Source: an uncultured Halomonas sp. (GTDB lineage Bacteria > Pseudomonadota > Gammaproteobacteria > Pseudomonadales > Halomonadaceae). Taken from it: a stretch of 64,000 nt of DNA. Below, in pieces: positions 38,866 through 47,885 of this stretch (positions within the stretch are counted from its first letter, which is position 1; the number at the start of each line of letters is the position of its first letter). The notes beneath the pieces were generated by a model, which had not been told where the DNA came from, made no database searches, and was given only the letters and a program-made list of their open reading frames with translations. The translations under genes were made by a program, and so were the position numbers. The stretch covers positions 29,853 through 93,852 of the forward strand of contig NZ_CANLTC010000016.1 of assembly GCF_947493865.1 (NCBI RefSeq), written 5' to 3'.

Positions 38866-39828
38866 ATGGCTGTATTCACTCCGTTGAGCGACTCTCAGGT
38901 CGCCGATTTTCTCGAGCGCTTCGATACGGGCTGTCTCAAGGAACTTGAAGGCGTCGCCAGCGGCACCGAAAACTCCACCTTTTTTGTCACCACGGATCGT
39001 GCGTCCCTGGTATTGACCTTGTTCGAGCAGGGCGAGCACGATGAACTGCCGTTCTTCGTCGAGCTGCTGGACTATCTAGCCGAGCACCGGTTGCCGGTTC
39101 CTGGTCCGGTTCATGATCGTCAAGGTATTGCCCTGCAAAGCCTCGCGGCCAAGCCAGCGCTACTGTTTCCGCGCCTGCCGGGCAAACATCCCAAAGCCCC
39201 CAATCTGGCCCAGTGCCGTGCCCTGGGGGAGGCGCTTGGACGCATGCATCATGTGTCGCAACACTTCCCCGGGCAGCGCGCCAATCCGCGGGATCTGCAC
39301 TGGCTGCTGGCCTCCCACTCCCAGGTGATGCCCTATCTTTCGGCCCAGGATCAAGCGCTAATGCGCGAGGAGATTGAGGCCTATCAGGCGGTATTCACCG
39401 GACAAAGCACGCTGCCTCAGGGCGCCATTCATGGTGATCTTTTTCGCGACAACACCCTGTTCGATGGCGACACACTCGGCGGGCTCATCGATTTCTACAA
39501 TGGCTGTACCGGGGATCTGCTGTTCGATCTGGCCATCGTCGTCAACGACTGGGCCTGCAACGCGGATGGCAGCTTGAACCAGGAGCGCCACGACGCCCTG
39601 CTCGGCGCCTATATGGCGCGTCGTCCGCTCGATAAAACCGAACGCGAGTGCTGGCCGCTGATGCTGCGCATGACTGCCCTGCGTTACTGGCTCTCGCGGC
39701 TGCTGGTGGTCCATGTCGATCCGCCGGCCTTTGATCTGACCCCTCACGACCCGGAGCAGTTTCGCCGCATTCTCCTTCACCGCATCGAACACGGCGCCCT
39801 GGCGCTACCGGAGCAGACCCCTTCATGA
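38866..39828 (+). CDS. thrB: Homoserine kinase (ThrB, aminoglycoside-phosphotransferase fold)
   Basis: Phosphorylates homoserine in threonine synthesis. 320 residues from the ATG giving MAVFTPLSDSQVADF. This is the APH-like homoserine kinase of Pseudomonas and relatives, not the GHMP type of E. coli. Brenner motif GAIHGDLFRDNTLF and metal-binding GLIDFYNG are intact. The stop overlaps the speA start by four bases (ATGA). Confidence 0.92.
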   Translation: MAVFTPLSDSQVADFLERFDTGCLKELEGVASGTENSTFFVTTDRASLVLTLFEQGEHDELPFFVELLDYLAEHRLPVPGPVHDRQGIALQSLAAKPALLFPRLPGKHPKAPNLAQCRALGEALGRMHHVSQHFPGQRANPRDLHWLLASHSQVMPYLSAQDQALMREEIEAYQAVFTGQSTLPQGAIHGDLFRDNTLFDGDTLGGLIDFYNGCTGDLLFDLAIVVNDWACNADGSLNQERHDALLGAYMARRPLDKTERECWPLMLRMTALRYWLSRLLVVHVDPPAFDLTPHDPEQFRRILLHRIEHGALALPEQTPS

Positions 39829-41741
39829 CATCACCCGCTGCCAAAGCCCGTCGCACCTACAATATCGATCAGTGGGGCAGCGGCTATTTCGATGTGGACG
39901 ATCAGGGCAATACCGTGGTCAGGCCACTGGGCAGCGAGACCGAAGGCCCCGCCCTGCCCTTGAACGCCCTGGTCGATCAGCTGCGCGAGGCGGGGCTGCG
40001 CCTGCCAGTGCTGGTGCGCTTCACGGACATTCTCCACGATCGGGTCGAGCAGCTATGTGCAGCCTTCGATGCCGCCATGCAGGAAGCGGCCTACTCCGGC
40101 GGTTATACCGCGGTCTATCCAATCAAGGTCAATCAGCAGCGCCGAGTGGTGGAGGAGATACTCGCCACCCAGGAGCGCGGCCATGGTCGGGTCGGGCTTG
40201 AAGCCGGCAGCAAACCGGAACTGCTGGCGGTATTGGCGCTGTCCGGTGGCAGCCTTTCTGATCATCCCTCGCTGATCGTGTGCAACGGCTACAAGGATCG
40301 GGAATACGTGCGCCTGGCCCTGATGGGCGAGAAACTCGGCCACAGGGTCTATCTGGTGGTGGAGAAGTTCTCGGAGCTTGCGCTGATCCTGGAGGAGGCA
40401 GAACGCCTGGATGTGCGCCCGCGCATTGGCTTGCGAGCGCGCCTGGCCTCCGTGGGCAAGGGCAAGTGGCAAAATAGCGGTGGCGAAAAATCCAAGTTCG
40501 GCCTGACCGCGACCCAGATCCTTGAAGTGGTCGAGCGACTCCGCCAGGCCGAGTCGCTGGATAGCCTGCAGCTGGTGCATTTTCATCTTGGCTCCCAGAT
40601 CGCCAACATTCGCGACATTCAGCGCGGATTGCGGGAGTGCGCACGGTTCTATCAGGGGCTGCGCGAACTGGGCGCACCGGTGGATACCGTGGATGTGGGC
40701 GGTGGTCTTGGCATCGATTATGAAGGCACCCGCTCTCGCAGTTTCTGTTCGATCAACTATTCCATGAGCGAATATGCCAGCAACGTGGTATGGGCATTCC
40801 GCCAGGCCTGCGAAGCCGAGGGTGTGCCCCATCCTCATTTGATTTCCGAATCCGGTCGCGCCCTGACCGCCCATCATGCGGTGCTGATCACCAACGTGAT
40901 CGATGAAGAGCGCATCGGCGAACATCCCCCCGAGCGGCGTCTGGCCGAGCAGGATGTCCAGGTCGGAGAGCTGTGGCAGGTCTTCGATCGACTGGCGACG
41001 ACTGCCGAGCCCCGGGGTAAGGTCGAGGCCTATCACGATCTGGTGCAGGCATTCGGCGAGCTGCAGGAGCGCTTCGTGCTGGGGCTGGCGGGCATCCAGG
41101 TCAGGGCCGAAGGCGAGGCGGTCTATTTTGCCGCCTGTCAGCGCTTGAGAGCCAAGCTCGATAGCCGCAACCGCGCCCATCGTGAGATCATCGACGAACT
41201 CGCGGAAAAGCTCGCCGACAAGCTGTTCGTCAATTTCTCTCTGTTCCAGTCCCTGCCGGATGTCTGGGGCATCGATCAGGTCTTTCCGGTGCTGCCGCTC
41301 TCCGGGCTCGATAAGGAACCGACCCGGCGAGCGGTAATTCAGGACATCACCTGTGACTCCGACGGCCGCATCGACAGCTACGTGGACGGCCAGGGGCTTG
41401 AGGCCACCCTGCCGCTACCGGAGTGGCGCAGCGGTGAAGACCGGCTGCTGGGCCTGTTCCTGGTGGGCGCCTACCAAGAAATCCTGGGCGATCTGCACAA
41501 CCTGTTCGGTGACACGGATTCCGTGGACGTGGCCCTTGATGCCCAGGGCCACTGGCGGCTATCGACCCTGCGCCAGGGCGATAGTGTGGCCCAGGTGCTG
41601 CGCTATGTGGACTTCGATGCCCAGGTATTGCAAGAGCGACTGGAGGCCCAGCTGCACAATAGCCACCTGAGCGAGCAGGAGCGCTCGAGCTTCATGACCG
41701 ATCTGATCGCGGGGCTTGAGGGTTACACCTATCTTGAATGA
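39825..41741 (+). CDS. speA: Biosynthetic arginine decarboxylase
   Basis: PLP enzyme converting arginine to agmatine for putrescine and spermidine synthesis. 638 residues (E. coli SpeA 658). The PLP lysine lies in YPIKVNQQRRVVEEIL (residue about 102); HFHLGSQI and DVGGGLGIDYEGTRS bind the cofactor phosphate; the C-terminal DITCDSDGRID contains the conserved catalytic Cys. Coupled to thrB by an ATGA overlap and convergent with the FAH-family gene. Confidence 0.95.
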   Translation: MTSPAAKARRTYNIDQWGSGYFDVDDQGNTVVRPLGSETEGPALPLNALVDQLREAGLRLPVLVRFTDILHDRVEQLCAAFDAAMQEAAYSGGYTAVYPIKVNQQRRVVEEILATQERGHGRVGLEAGSKPELLAVLALSGGSLSDHPSLIVCNGYKDREYVRLALMGEKLGHRVYLVVEKFSELALILEEAERLDVRPRIGLRARLASVGKGKWQNSGGEKSKFGLTATQILEVVERLRQAESLDSLQLVHFHLGSQIANIRDIQRGLRECARFYQGLRELGAPVDTVDVGGGLGIDYEGTRSRSFCSINYSMSEYASNVVWAFRQACEAEGVPHPHLISESGRALTAHHAVLITNVIDEERIGEHPPERRLAEQDVQVGELWQVFDRLATTAEPRGKVEAYHDLVQAFGELQERFVLGLAGIQVRAEGEAVYFAACQRLRAKLDSRNRAHREIIDELAEKLADKLFVNFSLFQSLPDVWGIDQVFPVLPLSGLDKEPTRRAVIQDITCDSDGRIDSYVDGQGLEATLPLPEWRSGEDRLLGLFLVGAYQEILGDLHNLFGDTDSVDVALDAQGHWRLSTLRQGDSVAQVLRYVDFDAQVLQERLEAQLHNSHLSEQERSSFMTDLIAGLEGYTYLE

Positions 41742-41750
41742 AGGTGGCAG

Positions 41751-42431
41751 TCACTCAGCGGTGTGCGTTCTGATATCGAGCCCCGTATGGCTGGCCCCCG
41801 CCTCCAGAATGAAATGCAGTTCAGCGCCACGTGGCAGTGGCCCAACTCCTGCCGGAGTGCCGGTCAGCACTACGTCGCCTGGCTCCAGGGTGAAATGCCG
41901 GCTCATCTCCGCCAGCAATGTCGGTATCTGAAACAGCATGTCGCTGGTTTGACCGCTCTGGCGGCGCTCGCCATCGATATCCAGGCTAAATGCCAGGCTG
42001 TTCCAGTCCGGAGCGCTTTCAATCGCAACAAAAGACGACAGCGGGCAGGCGCCGTCGAACGCCTTGGCGATCTCCCAAGGGTGGCCTTTCTCTTTCAACC
42101 GGGCCTGAACGTCGCGCCGGGTCAGATCCAGCGCCAGACCAATCCCCGCTACCGCCTTTTCCGCCTCTTGAGCCGAAGCGCCAGTCAAGGTCTCGTCGAT
42201 CAACAGCGCAAGCTCGGTCTCGAAATGCACCCCGCCCCGCTCGGCGGGTATCGTGATCGGCTCCTCAAGCATCACGGCACTGGTCGCCGGCTTGATGAAC
42301 AGAAGCGGCGTGCTGGGCACCGGATTATTGAGTTCCTTGGCGTGCTCCGCGTAGTTGCGCCCCACGCAGACGATCTTGCCTAGGGGTTGATCGAAGGATC
42401 GGCCATCAGTGAAACGGGAAACGAAGCGCAT
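41751..42431 (-). CDS. Fumarylacetoacetate hydrolase family protein (YcgM-like acylpyruvase)
   Basis: 226-residue FAH-fold hydrolase/isomerase. The signature KIVCVGRNYAEHAKEL, metal ligands in VHFETELALLI and DLTRRDVQ, and the closing LEPGDVVLTGTPAGVGPL are all present. Length and motifs fit the YcgM/FAHD1 group, which hydrolyses acylpyruvates or decarboxylates oxaloacetate. A stand-alone gene, convergent with speA. Confidence 0.9.
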   Translation of the reverse strand: MRFVSRFTDGRSFDQPLGKIVCVGRNYAEHAKELNNPVPSTPLLFIKPATSAVMLEEPITIPAERGGVHFETELALLIDETLTGASAQEAEKAVAGIGLALDLTRRDVQARLKEKGHPWEIAKAFDGACPLSSFVAIESAPDWNSLAFSLDIDGERRQSGQTSDMLFQIPTLLAEMSRHFTLEPGDVVLTGTPAGVGPLPRGAELHFILEAGASHTGLDIRTHTAE

Positions 42432-42665
42432 GGGGTCTCCTGCATGATCGGATAAGCGTCAAGCGACGCTATGACTTTCCCATGAGTCTATCCGAGACCG
42501 CTTTCTGCTTTAACGCCAAGGGAAACATTTTATCTTTCAAGGCATGGCTACAGCATCTGCCAAACCGTACAACGTTTGCACAATTTTTTTATTTCAGTTT
42601 CGTCCAGTGCATGACCCTACTTTTCCATGGACCTGAAACAAGTACAGCAATGAGTAGTTGCTTCC

Positions 42666-42692
42666 TTAAGTTAGATACCTGGCTGCCGATAA
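42666..42692 (+). promoter_or_regulatory. Sigma-28 (FliA) promoter of the chemotaxis receptor gene
   Basis: ttaagtta, 11-base spacer, gccgataa. The -10 half matches the FliA consensus exactly and the -35 half in six of eight positions, with ideal spacing. It lies about 64 bp before the receptor start, placing the receptor in the late flagellar/chemotaxis regulon. The rest of 42432-42755 holds nothing else I can identify. Confidence 0.85.
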
Positions 42693-42755
42693 TCCTACTA
42701 GAACAGATCTTCGTACAACTCGTGAACAAGACCGGCATATCCGACAGGAAACAAC

Positions 42756-44285
42756 ATGAATCATTCGACATCGAATCAAATCCCCAGCAGCTATCGACAG
42801 CGCATCGACCGTGTGATGTGGACGCTTGCACTACTCAATCTCGTCATCTGTCTGGCGGTGGGTGTGCTCAACGGCAGTTGGCCAACGGTCGCAGGCTTTG
42901 CCCTGACCGCAGTGCCGCTGGCCTATTTGATCACTCGTACCTGGGCCGGCACACTGCTCAGCGGCATGAGCATGGCAGCCCTATTCATGGGTTTTGCCGC
43001 ACTGTTGATCGATCAGACTCAGGGCATGATCGAGGCGCATTTCAGCATCTTCATCATGCTCTCGACGCTGATTCTCTACTGCGACTGGCGGGTGATTCTG
43101 GTTGGCGCCGGGGTGATTGCCGCCCATCACGTTGGCTTTACCTATCTGCAGTATCTTGGCTGGGTCCATATCTACCAGGGCGTCACACCCAGCAACGTCA
43201 TGCATCTCATCATGTGTCTGGCGATGCATGCCGGCGCCGTCGTGGTTCACACCGTCATTCTGGGCTATCTGAGCAACACCCTGCGCCAGGTCATTGGGGA
43301 TGGGCTGAGCATCACCGATTTCGCCCGAGAGGCGGAGCAGGGCAAGCTCGACATCGCATTTACCGAAGCCCAGCGTCAGCGTCCTGCTATCGCCGCCATC
43401 GCCAGCATGCAGGCCAAGCTGACCAGCGTGCTCAAGGAGGTGCGCCAGACTGCGGTGACGGTACACACTTTGAGCGCCGAGACCACCGAGGCGCAGCAGA
43501 TCCTTCATCAGCAGGCCCAGCGTAGCGCGGAGCAGATCGAGCGTACCGCTTCAAGCACCGAGGAGCTCTCGACCACCACGCGCCAGAACGCGGCAGAGGC
43601 GGAGCGTACCAATCAACTTGCCTCCAAGACCGGGGAAACCGTGCGCCAAGGTGCGGAGAGCGTTGCCAAGTTGAGCGAGACCATGTCGCATATCGACGAA
43701 GGCGCTCGCGATATCGCAAAGCTGCTGGGTGAGATCGACAACATCACCTTTCAGACCAACCTGTTGGCGCTGAATGCCTCCGTGGAAGCGGCCAGAGCCG
43801 GCGAGCAAGGGCGCGGTTTTGCCGTGGTCGCCAATGAAGTTCGGGGGCTATCCGAGCGCACGGCGCATACGGCGCAATCGATTCGCGAACGGGTCGATCA
43901 CTCCAATCAACAAGTAAAATCCGGCGTCGAGCAGGTAAGTACCACTGGCGAGTTGATGCAGCGGGTGGTGGAAGCTTTCCAGCAGGTCTCTAGCCGCATG
44001 AATGAGATCACCACTTCAAGCCACGAGCAGAATCAAGGCATCGAAACCCTTAACGCCAGTATTCTGGAGATGCAGGAGGCGCTCACCCTCTCCGCCAGCT
44101 CCATCGACAGCACAAAAGGAGTCGCGGAACGCCTGGAAGAAGCGGCGCAGTACCTGACTACCGCCATTGGCTACTTTCATCTGGAAAACGAGTCGAGGCG
44201 CACGACGCAGCCTGGCCAGGGTTTCCCCGAAGAAGAATCGAACGTCATATCCCGGAAGAGCCAAGCCGCCCTGGCACCAGCCTGA
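42756..44285 (+). CDS. Methyl-accepting chemotaxis protein with six-helix membrane sensor
   Basis: 509 residues. Instead of a periplasmic ligand domain it has six hydrophobic helices (about 20-170), no clear HAMP, then the cytoplasmic signalling coiled coil with the conserved tip [21 protein letters not shown] and [16 protein letters not shown] (about 330-375). The start follows AGGA. A strong FliA promoter precedes it and a terminator follows. The multi-pass sensor suggests sensing a membrane-linked signal such as energy state rather than a soluble ligand. No C-terminal CheR-docking pentapeptide. Confidence 0.92.
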   Translation: MNHSTSNQIPSSYRQRIDRVMWTLALLNLVICLAVGVLNGSWPTVAGFALTAVPLAYLITRTWAGTLLSGMSMAALFMGFAALLIDQTQGMIEAHFSIFIMLSTLILYCDWRVILVGAGVIAAHHVGFTYLQYLGWVHIYQGVTPSNVMHLIMCLAMHAGAVVVHTVILGYLSNTLRQVIGDGLSITDFAREAEQGKLDIAFTEAQRQRPAIAAIASMQAKLTSVLKEVRQTAVTVHTLSAETTEAQQILHQQAQRSAEQIERTASSTEELSTTTRQNAAEAERTNQLASKTGETVRQGAESVAKLSETMSHIDEGARDIAKLLGEIDNITFQTNLLALNASVEAARAGEQGRGFAVVANEVRGLSERTAHTAQSIRERVDHSNQQVKSGVEQVSTTGELMQRVVEAFQQVSSRMNEITTSSHEQNQGIETLNASILEMQEALTLSASSIDSTKGVAERLEEAAQYLTTAIGYFHLENESRRTTQPGQGFPEEESNVISRKSQAALAPA

Positions 44286-44302
44286 CATTTACCGCAACCA
44301 TC

Positions 44303-44328
44303 AAGCGGCCATTTCTGGCCGCTTTTTT
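44303..44328 (+). terminator. Rho-independent terminator after the chemotaxis receptor gene
   Basis: Perfect eight-base stem aagcggcc/ggccgctt, six-base loop, T run on the plus strand. Confidence 0.92.
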
Positions 44329-44363
44329 GTGACGCGTGCTTACTCGCGCTGAGCAAACGCCGT

Positions 44364-44927
44364 TCAGGTGCCGATATTGCCTTCCGCCTCTTGCTCATCG
44401 AAGTGTTTGACCGGCGAGTCCGCATTGCATCTGGGATCATGTAAAAAGGTCTTGGTCACATCGAGTTTGCCTAGATGCTGAATCGTGCGCCGACCCAGCA
44501 ATACCGGATAGAGCATGTCACTGCGATCTCTGAGGCTGAACTGCTCCTCGTAAATCGTATCCTTCATGCAGATTTTCAACAGCACTACTGGACGCTCGTC
44601 CTTGCCACCGGCACCACGAACCGTCAGGTTTCGCTGCAGCGGCAATTCCATTTTCTCGGATACTTTCTCTTCGCTCTTTTGATCTTCAAGTGTCAGGGTA
44701 AAGCGAACCCAGTCATCGCCATCACGCTCGAAGTACTCGATATTCTTGGCGTTTATCGACGAGGTCAGCGCACCGCTGTCGAGCTTGGCCTTGGCTACCG
44801 CGCCGAGCGACCCGATTCCAGCTCTTTCGACCCAGCCATAGGTAACGTCGTCATCTGCCCAGGCCGTGCCGGCCCCCATCACTGCCATCAATAAGGGTAA
44901 TACGACGCTCCCTGTCAATTTATGCAT
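44364..44927 (-). CDS. Exported retropepsin-like aspartic protease domain protein (RimK-associated Zn-protease family)
   Basis: 187 residues starting MHKLTGSVVLPLL, with a signal peptide cleaved near AWA. The core matches the family annotated as ATP-dependent zinc protease (PF05618), which has a retropepsin-like fold: YGWVERAGIGSLG, the active-site-like AKLDSGALTSSINA, and VLLGRRTI near the end. The cytoplasmic versions pair with RimK-type ligases, but this one is exported and stands alone. Function unknown. The start has AGGAGAGAG upstream. Confidence 0.8.
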   Translation of the reverse strand: MHKLTGSVVLPLLMAVMGAGTAWADDDVTYGWVERAGIGSLGAVAKAKLDSGALTSSINAKNIEYFERDGDDWVRFTLTLEDQKSEEKVSEKMELPLQRNLTVRGAGGKDERPVVLLKICMKDTIYEEQFSLRDRSDMLYPVLLGRRTIQHLGKLDVTKTFLHDPRCNADSPVKHFDEQEAEGNIGT

Positions 44928-45112
44928 CGACACAACTCTCTCCTGTTTGAATGAAAAATTTGCCATAGCGAGATCGTGGAGCCGCGAATCCTACCATTTG
45001 TCTACGGATTTCTCGCGCTTGGGCGTTGGCAAAATAAACCTAGGTTATAGCGCTATATTTCCCCTGCATGGTTTCTTCCCTACAAAGATTACTTTGCCGC
45101 CGGGGAGTTATA

Positions 45113-45940
45113 GTGAATCGAGTCGTATTCGATAGTATCTTCAAGCGCTTCGATCTTCACCGTACTCCCGAACAGGACGTTACGTCGCTATTCGAGCACT
45201 TCCCAGAAGACCAACTGCGTCATCAGAATGCAGGGGATTGTTTATGGCAGGAAGGTGAAAATGCCGACTCTCTGTTCGTTTTACGCAGCGGTTGGGCTTG
45301 TTCGGTCCATTATCATAAAGAAGGGAGTCGACAACTACTTGAAATCTATTTGCCCGGCGACGTGCTTGGGCTGTGTCAGATCGCTTCGGGAAATCGTCGT
45401 ACCAATGCCGTAATGCTGACCGATGGCTGGATATGCGAACTGCCCCACTCGTCGCTACCAGCACTATTCGATGACTCGCCGAACACGGCAGCACTGCTGT
45501 TTGCCATAATCAACCAACGCCAGGCGATGCTCGCCGAACGTCAAGTCATCATGATGCATCGAAGCGCCAGGCAACGGTTGGCGCATTTTATTTGCGAATG
45601 TCATACACGACTGCTTGAAATCGGCGAGAGCTATCAGGGTGAGTTCCTGTTACCGCTGACCCAGCAGGATCTGGCCGATGCATTGGGCATGAGCGCCGTG
45701 CATGTAAGCCGCACGTTCAGTCAACTCGCCGCAGAGGGCTTGGTGCAGCGCCATCTCTTCCAACTGATCATTCTCGATGCGACCAGACTCAGAGAAATAG
45801 CGGCATTCGACGAGCGCTACTTGAAGAGCCTGCGGGGTGATGAGGGCTTATCGTCGATCGAGCAGCAGACACCAGTGTTCATCAGCCCAACCGCTTCCGA
45901 CCTCCCCGAAGATCAAGATGGGAAAGTCGCGGAAAAATAG
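45113..45940 (+). CDS. Crp/Fnr-family transcriptional regulator
   Basis: 275 residues: cyclic-nucleotide-binding-type beta barrel (LWQEGENADSLFVLRSGWA, YLPGDVLGLCQIASG), dimer helix and winged helix (LTQQDLADALGMSAVHVSRTFSQLAAEGLV). The recognition helix SAVHVSRTFSQL differs from the E..SR pattern of Fnr/Anr, and there is no N-terminal Cys cluster, so this is not the oxygen sensor. I start it at GTG (VNRVVFDS) after GGGGAG rather than at the upstream frame opening at 45068. Signal unknown. Confidence 0.87.
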   Translation: MNRVVFDSIFKRFDLHRTPEQDVTSLFEHFPEDQLRHQNAGDCLWQEGENADSLFVLRSGWACSVHYHKEGSRQLLEIYLPGDVLGLCQIASGNRRTNAVMLTDGWICELPHSSLPALFDDSPNTAALLFAIINQRQAMLAERQVIMMHRSARQRLAHFICECHTRLLEIGESYQGEFLLPLTQQDLADALGMSAVHVSRTFSQLAAEGLVQRHLFQLIILDATRLREIAAFDERYLKSLRGDEGLSSIEQQTPVFISPTASDLPEDQDGKVAEK

Positions 45941-45999
45941 CGAAAGACGTCAAAGAGTCCGTTACGAGCTGATGCCGATTCATGATCTTGAAGAAGATA

Positions 46000-46206
46000 T
46001 CAGTCATTATCTTCTGAGCTTTCATTGCGTATCTTCTCGGCAAGCTTGCGCAGGTAGCCAGGCGTCACAGACGCGATACCCGCCTCTTTCATGGCATTTG
46101 CCAACCTCAGATATGCTTCTGCATCGCAATCCGCAAGACGTGCCTCTTCCAACTCAAGCTCTGTCATTCCTACCAGGTCTCCGTGATGTCCACTAGGCAA
46201 TGCCAT
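46000..46206 (-). CDS. Small hypothetical protein
   Basis: 68 residues, or 55 if started at the internal ATG (46167, MTELELEEARLAD). Acidic and helix-rich, with a repeat-like pattern EAYLRLANAMKEAGIASVTP and YLRKLAEKI. Not a family I recognise. Coding seems likely from the amphipathic pattern and isolated position, but there is no strong ribosome binding site. Confidence 0.45.
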   Translation of the reverse strand: MALPSGHHGDLVGMTELELEEARLADCDAEAYLRLANAMKEAGIASVTPGYLRKLAEKIRNESSEDND

Positions 46207-46486
46207 TTGTCATGGCGCGCATGGGTAGTCTAGCAAACCATGCCATGACAAGGCTTTGCCTCTTATCAGGAAATTGCACCAGGAATGTAAAACAATGAAA
46301 AAAAATGTTGGCAGAATTATTGCTGAAGAAGTTATTCCATTCGCAGGAGACATTTCGCGCGACGATACGATGAGGCTCGTATAAATCTTGCGCGACGTCA
46401 GATGTCAGGCAAAGAACGTCTATCCTGAGGAAAATCAAAAAACCTCTAGTCGACGATATTTCCTGGATAAACGTTGTGAATATTTC

Positions 46487-46921
46487 CTACCGCACGATGA
46501 CTACGGCGCAAGTCGCAACATGGAGTACCCGGTGAGAAACACTGCCTATTACCAGGCTTTTTAAATTGCTGTTGCCGCGACTTCCCATGACGATGGCATC
46601 GATGTCGAGTTGCTTGGCTTCGGCAAGAATAGCGGTGGCGGGTTGACCGGCACGCACGATGCGCTTCACGCGCTCATGCTCGACCTTGGCTGCCTGGCAA
46701 GCCTGCTCGATCAGCGCCTGCCCCGATTCCTGTACGAGTTCCTCGGCATTGATTGCCGGCACACCAGCGGAACGACCCATTGCATCCGTTGCTAGGGGCG
46801 CTTCCTGGACGTTGAGAACGTATAACATGCCCTGCTCAGGATCGAGCAGATTAGTGGCCAGCGTCAGTGCTTTATGAGATTGAGCAGAGCCATCGACAGG
46901 AACAAGAATCGAGTTGTACAT
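46487..46921 (-). CDS. Universal stress protein (UspA family, ATP-binding type)
   Basis: 144 residues: N-terminal ILVPVDGSAQSHKAL and C-terminal nucleotide-binding signature MGSRGNSNLKSLVIGSVSHRVL (the G2xG9xGS pattern), so an ATP-binding single-domain Usp. The start has GGAGG upstream. A perfect Fnr/Anr box centred about 82 bp upstream suggests induction under low oxygen, as known for Usp genes in Pseudomonas. Confidence 0.93.
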   Translation of the reverse strand: MYNSILVPVDGSAQSHKALTLATNLLDPEQGMLYVLNVQEAPLATDAMGRSAGVPAINAEELVQESGQALIEQACQAAKVEHERVKRIVRAGQPATAILAEAKQLDIDAIVMGSRGNSNLKSLVIGSVSHRVLHVATCAVVIVR

Positions 46922-46996
46922 AACGCCTCCGGGAAACCGTGATTGGCAAACACGAACTCTTCTCTAATCAATCTAGCGTAATTCAAAGAAAACCTC

Positions 46997-47010
46997 TTGA
47001 TCTGGATCAA
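46997..47010. promoter_or_regulatory. Fnr/Anr-type box upstream of the universal stress protein gene
   Basis: TTGATCTGGATCAA is a perfect match to TTGAT-N4-ATCAA. Its position fits a class II (-41.5) site with a leader of roughly 40 bases before the Usp start. The rest of 46922-47208 shows nothing else recognisable. Confidence 0.8.
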
Positions 47011-47208
47011 CAAGAGATAATACGCAGATAGCTACCGCGATTTTCCAATGGTTATCGAAAAGCCAAGATACCAAGGTACACGTTTATAGCTAAAGGCTAG
47101 GTGAGATGGGTGGTAGTTTTAGTATTGAATTGATTCAATATCGGCGGTCTCAATGACCAAGTGCAACACCTAATTTACCAGGTACCGTGTTGCCATGACC
47201 CATATAAC

Positions 47209-47232
47209 AAAAAAGCCGCCATGGTGGCGACT
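47209..47232 (-). terminator. Terminator of the tRNA cluster
   Basis: On the minus strand, GTCGCC/GGCGGC (one G-T pair) with a short loop is followed by a run of six T. It lies 38 bp after the tRNA-Thr gene. Confidence 0.75.
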
Positions 47233-47270
47233 TATCAATACGCAAACGCGTGGTTTTACTAGCTTCGAAG

Positions 47271-47346
<76 letters not shown>

Positions 47347-47365
47347 GCCTGACGAAGCGTTGGCG

Positions 47366-47440
47366 TGGCTGGGGTACCAGGACTCGAACCTGGGAATGCC
47401 GATACCAAAAACCGGTGCCTTACCACTTGGCTATACCCCA
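47366..47440 (-). tRNA. tRNA-Gln (UUG)
   Basis: 75 bases with encoded CCA. Acceptor TGGGGTA/TACCCCA, D-loop AGCCAAGTGGTAAGGC typical of tRNA-Gln, anticodon TTG in GTTTTTGGTA, T-arm AGGTTCGAGTCCT. Middle of the cluster. Confidence 0.95.
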
Positions 47441-47446
47441 GCAATG

Positions 47447-47522
47447 TGGTGGCCAGAGACGGAATCGAACCGCCGACACGAGGATTTTCAATCCTCTGCT
47501 CTACCGACTGAGCTATCTGGCC
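47447..47522 (-). tRNA. tRNA-Phe (GAA)
   Basis: 76 bases with encoded CCA. Acceptor GGCCAGA/TCTGGCC, anticodon GAA in ATTGAAAAT, T-arm CGGTTCGATTCCG. First of the cluster, downstream of mutY-yggX on the same strand. Confidence 0.95.
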
Positions 47523-47612
47523 GTTGCCAACGGGGACGTATTTAAACGTAAAGCCTCAAAGCGGTCAAGCCTTCCATCCCAGAAAGATGCCAGGCCCGGG
47601 CTAACGGCGTGT

Positions 47613-47885
47613 TCACGCGGAAGGCGGCACATACCCTTCTGCCTGATCGGTGTCGCGGTTATCGAGAAAACGCTCCATTTGTTCCATCAGATATTCCCGC
47701 GTTTGTGGCTCGAGCAGATTGAGATGCTTTTCATTGATCAGGCGGGTCTGATGGGCCTGCCATTCTTCCCAGGCCTGCTTCGACACTGTGCGCTGGATCT
47801 CCTGGCCCTTTTCTCCTGGCAAGGGGGGAAAGGGCAAGGCTTCGAGTTCCTGCTGATACTTACGACAAAATACGGTCTGACTCAA
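47613..47885 (-). CDS. yggX: Probable Fe(II)-trafficking protein YggX
   Basis: 90-residue cytoplasmic protein ([16 protein letters not shown], the single conserved Cys near the start, [28 protein letters not shown]) that protects iron-sulfur proteins from oxidative damage. The start codon is TTG with GAGGAG upstream, overlapping the mutY stop (TTGA). The mutY-yggX pairing is conserved in gammaproteobacteria, coupling repair of oxidised guanine with iron-sulfur protection. Confidence 0.95.
   Translation of the reverse strand: MSQTVFCRKYQQELEALPFPPLPGEKGQEIQRTVSKQAWEEWQAHQTRLINEKHLNLLEPQTREYLMEQMERFLDNRDTDQAEGYVPPSA

Noticed and set aside
40053..41180. 375-codon minus-strand frame opposite speA
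   Set aside because: Antisense shadow of a well-conserved arginine decarboxylase.
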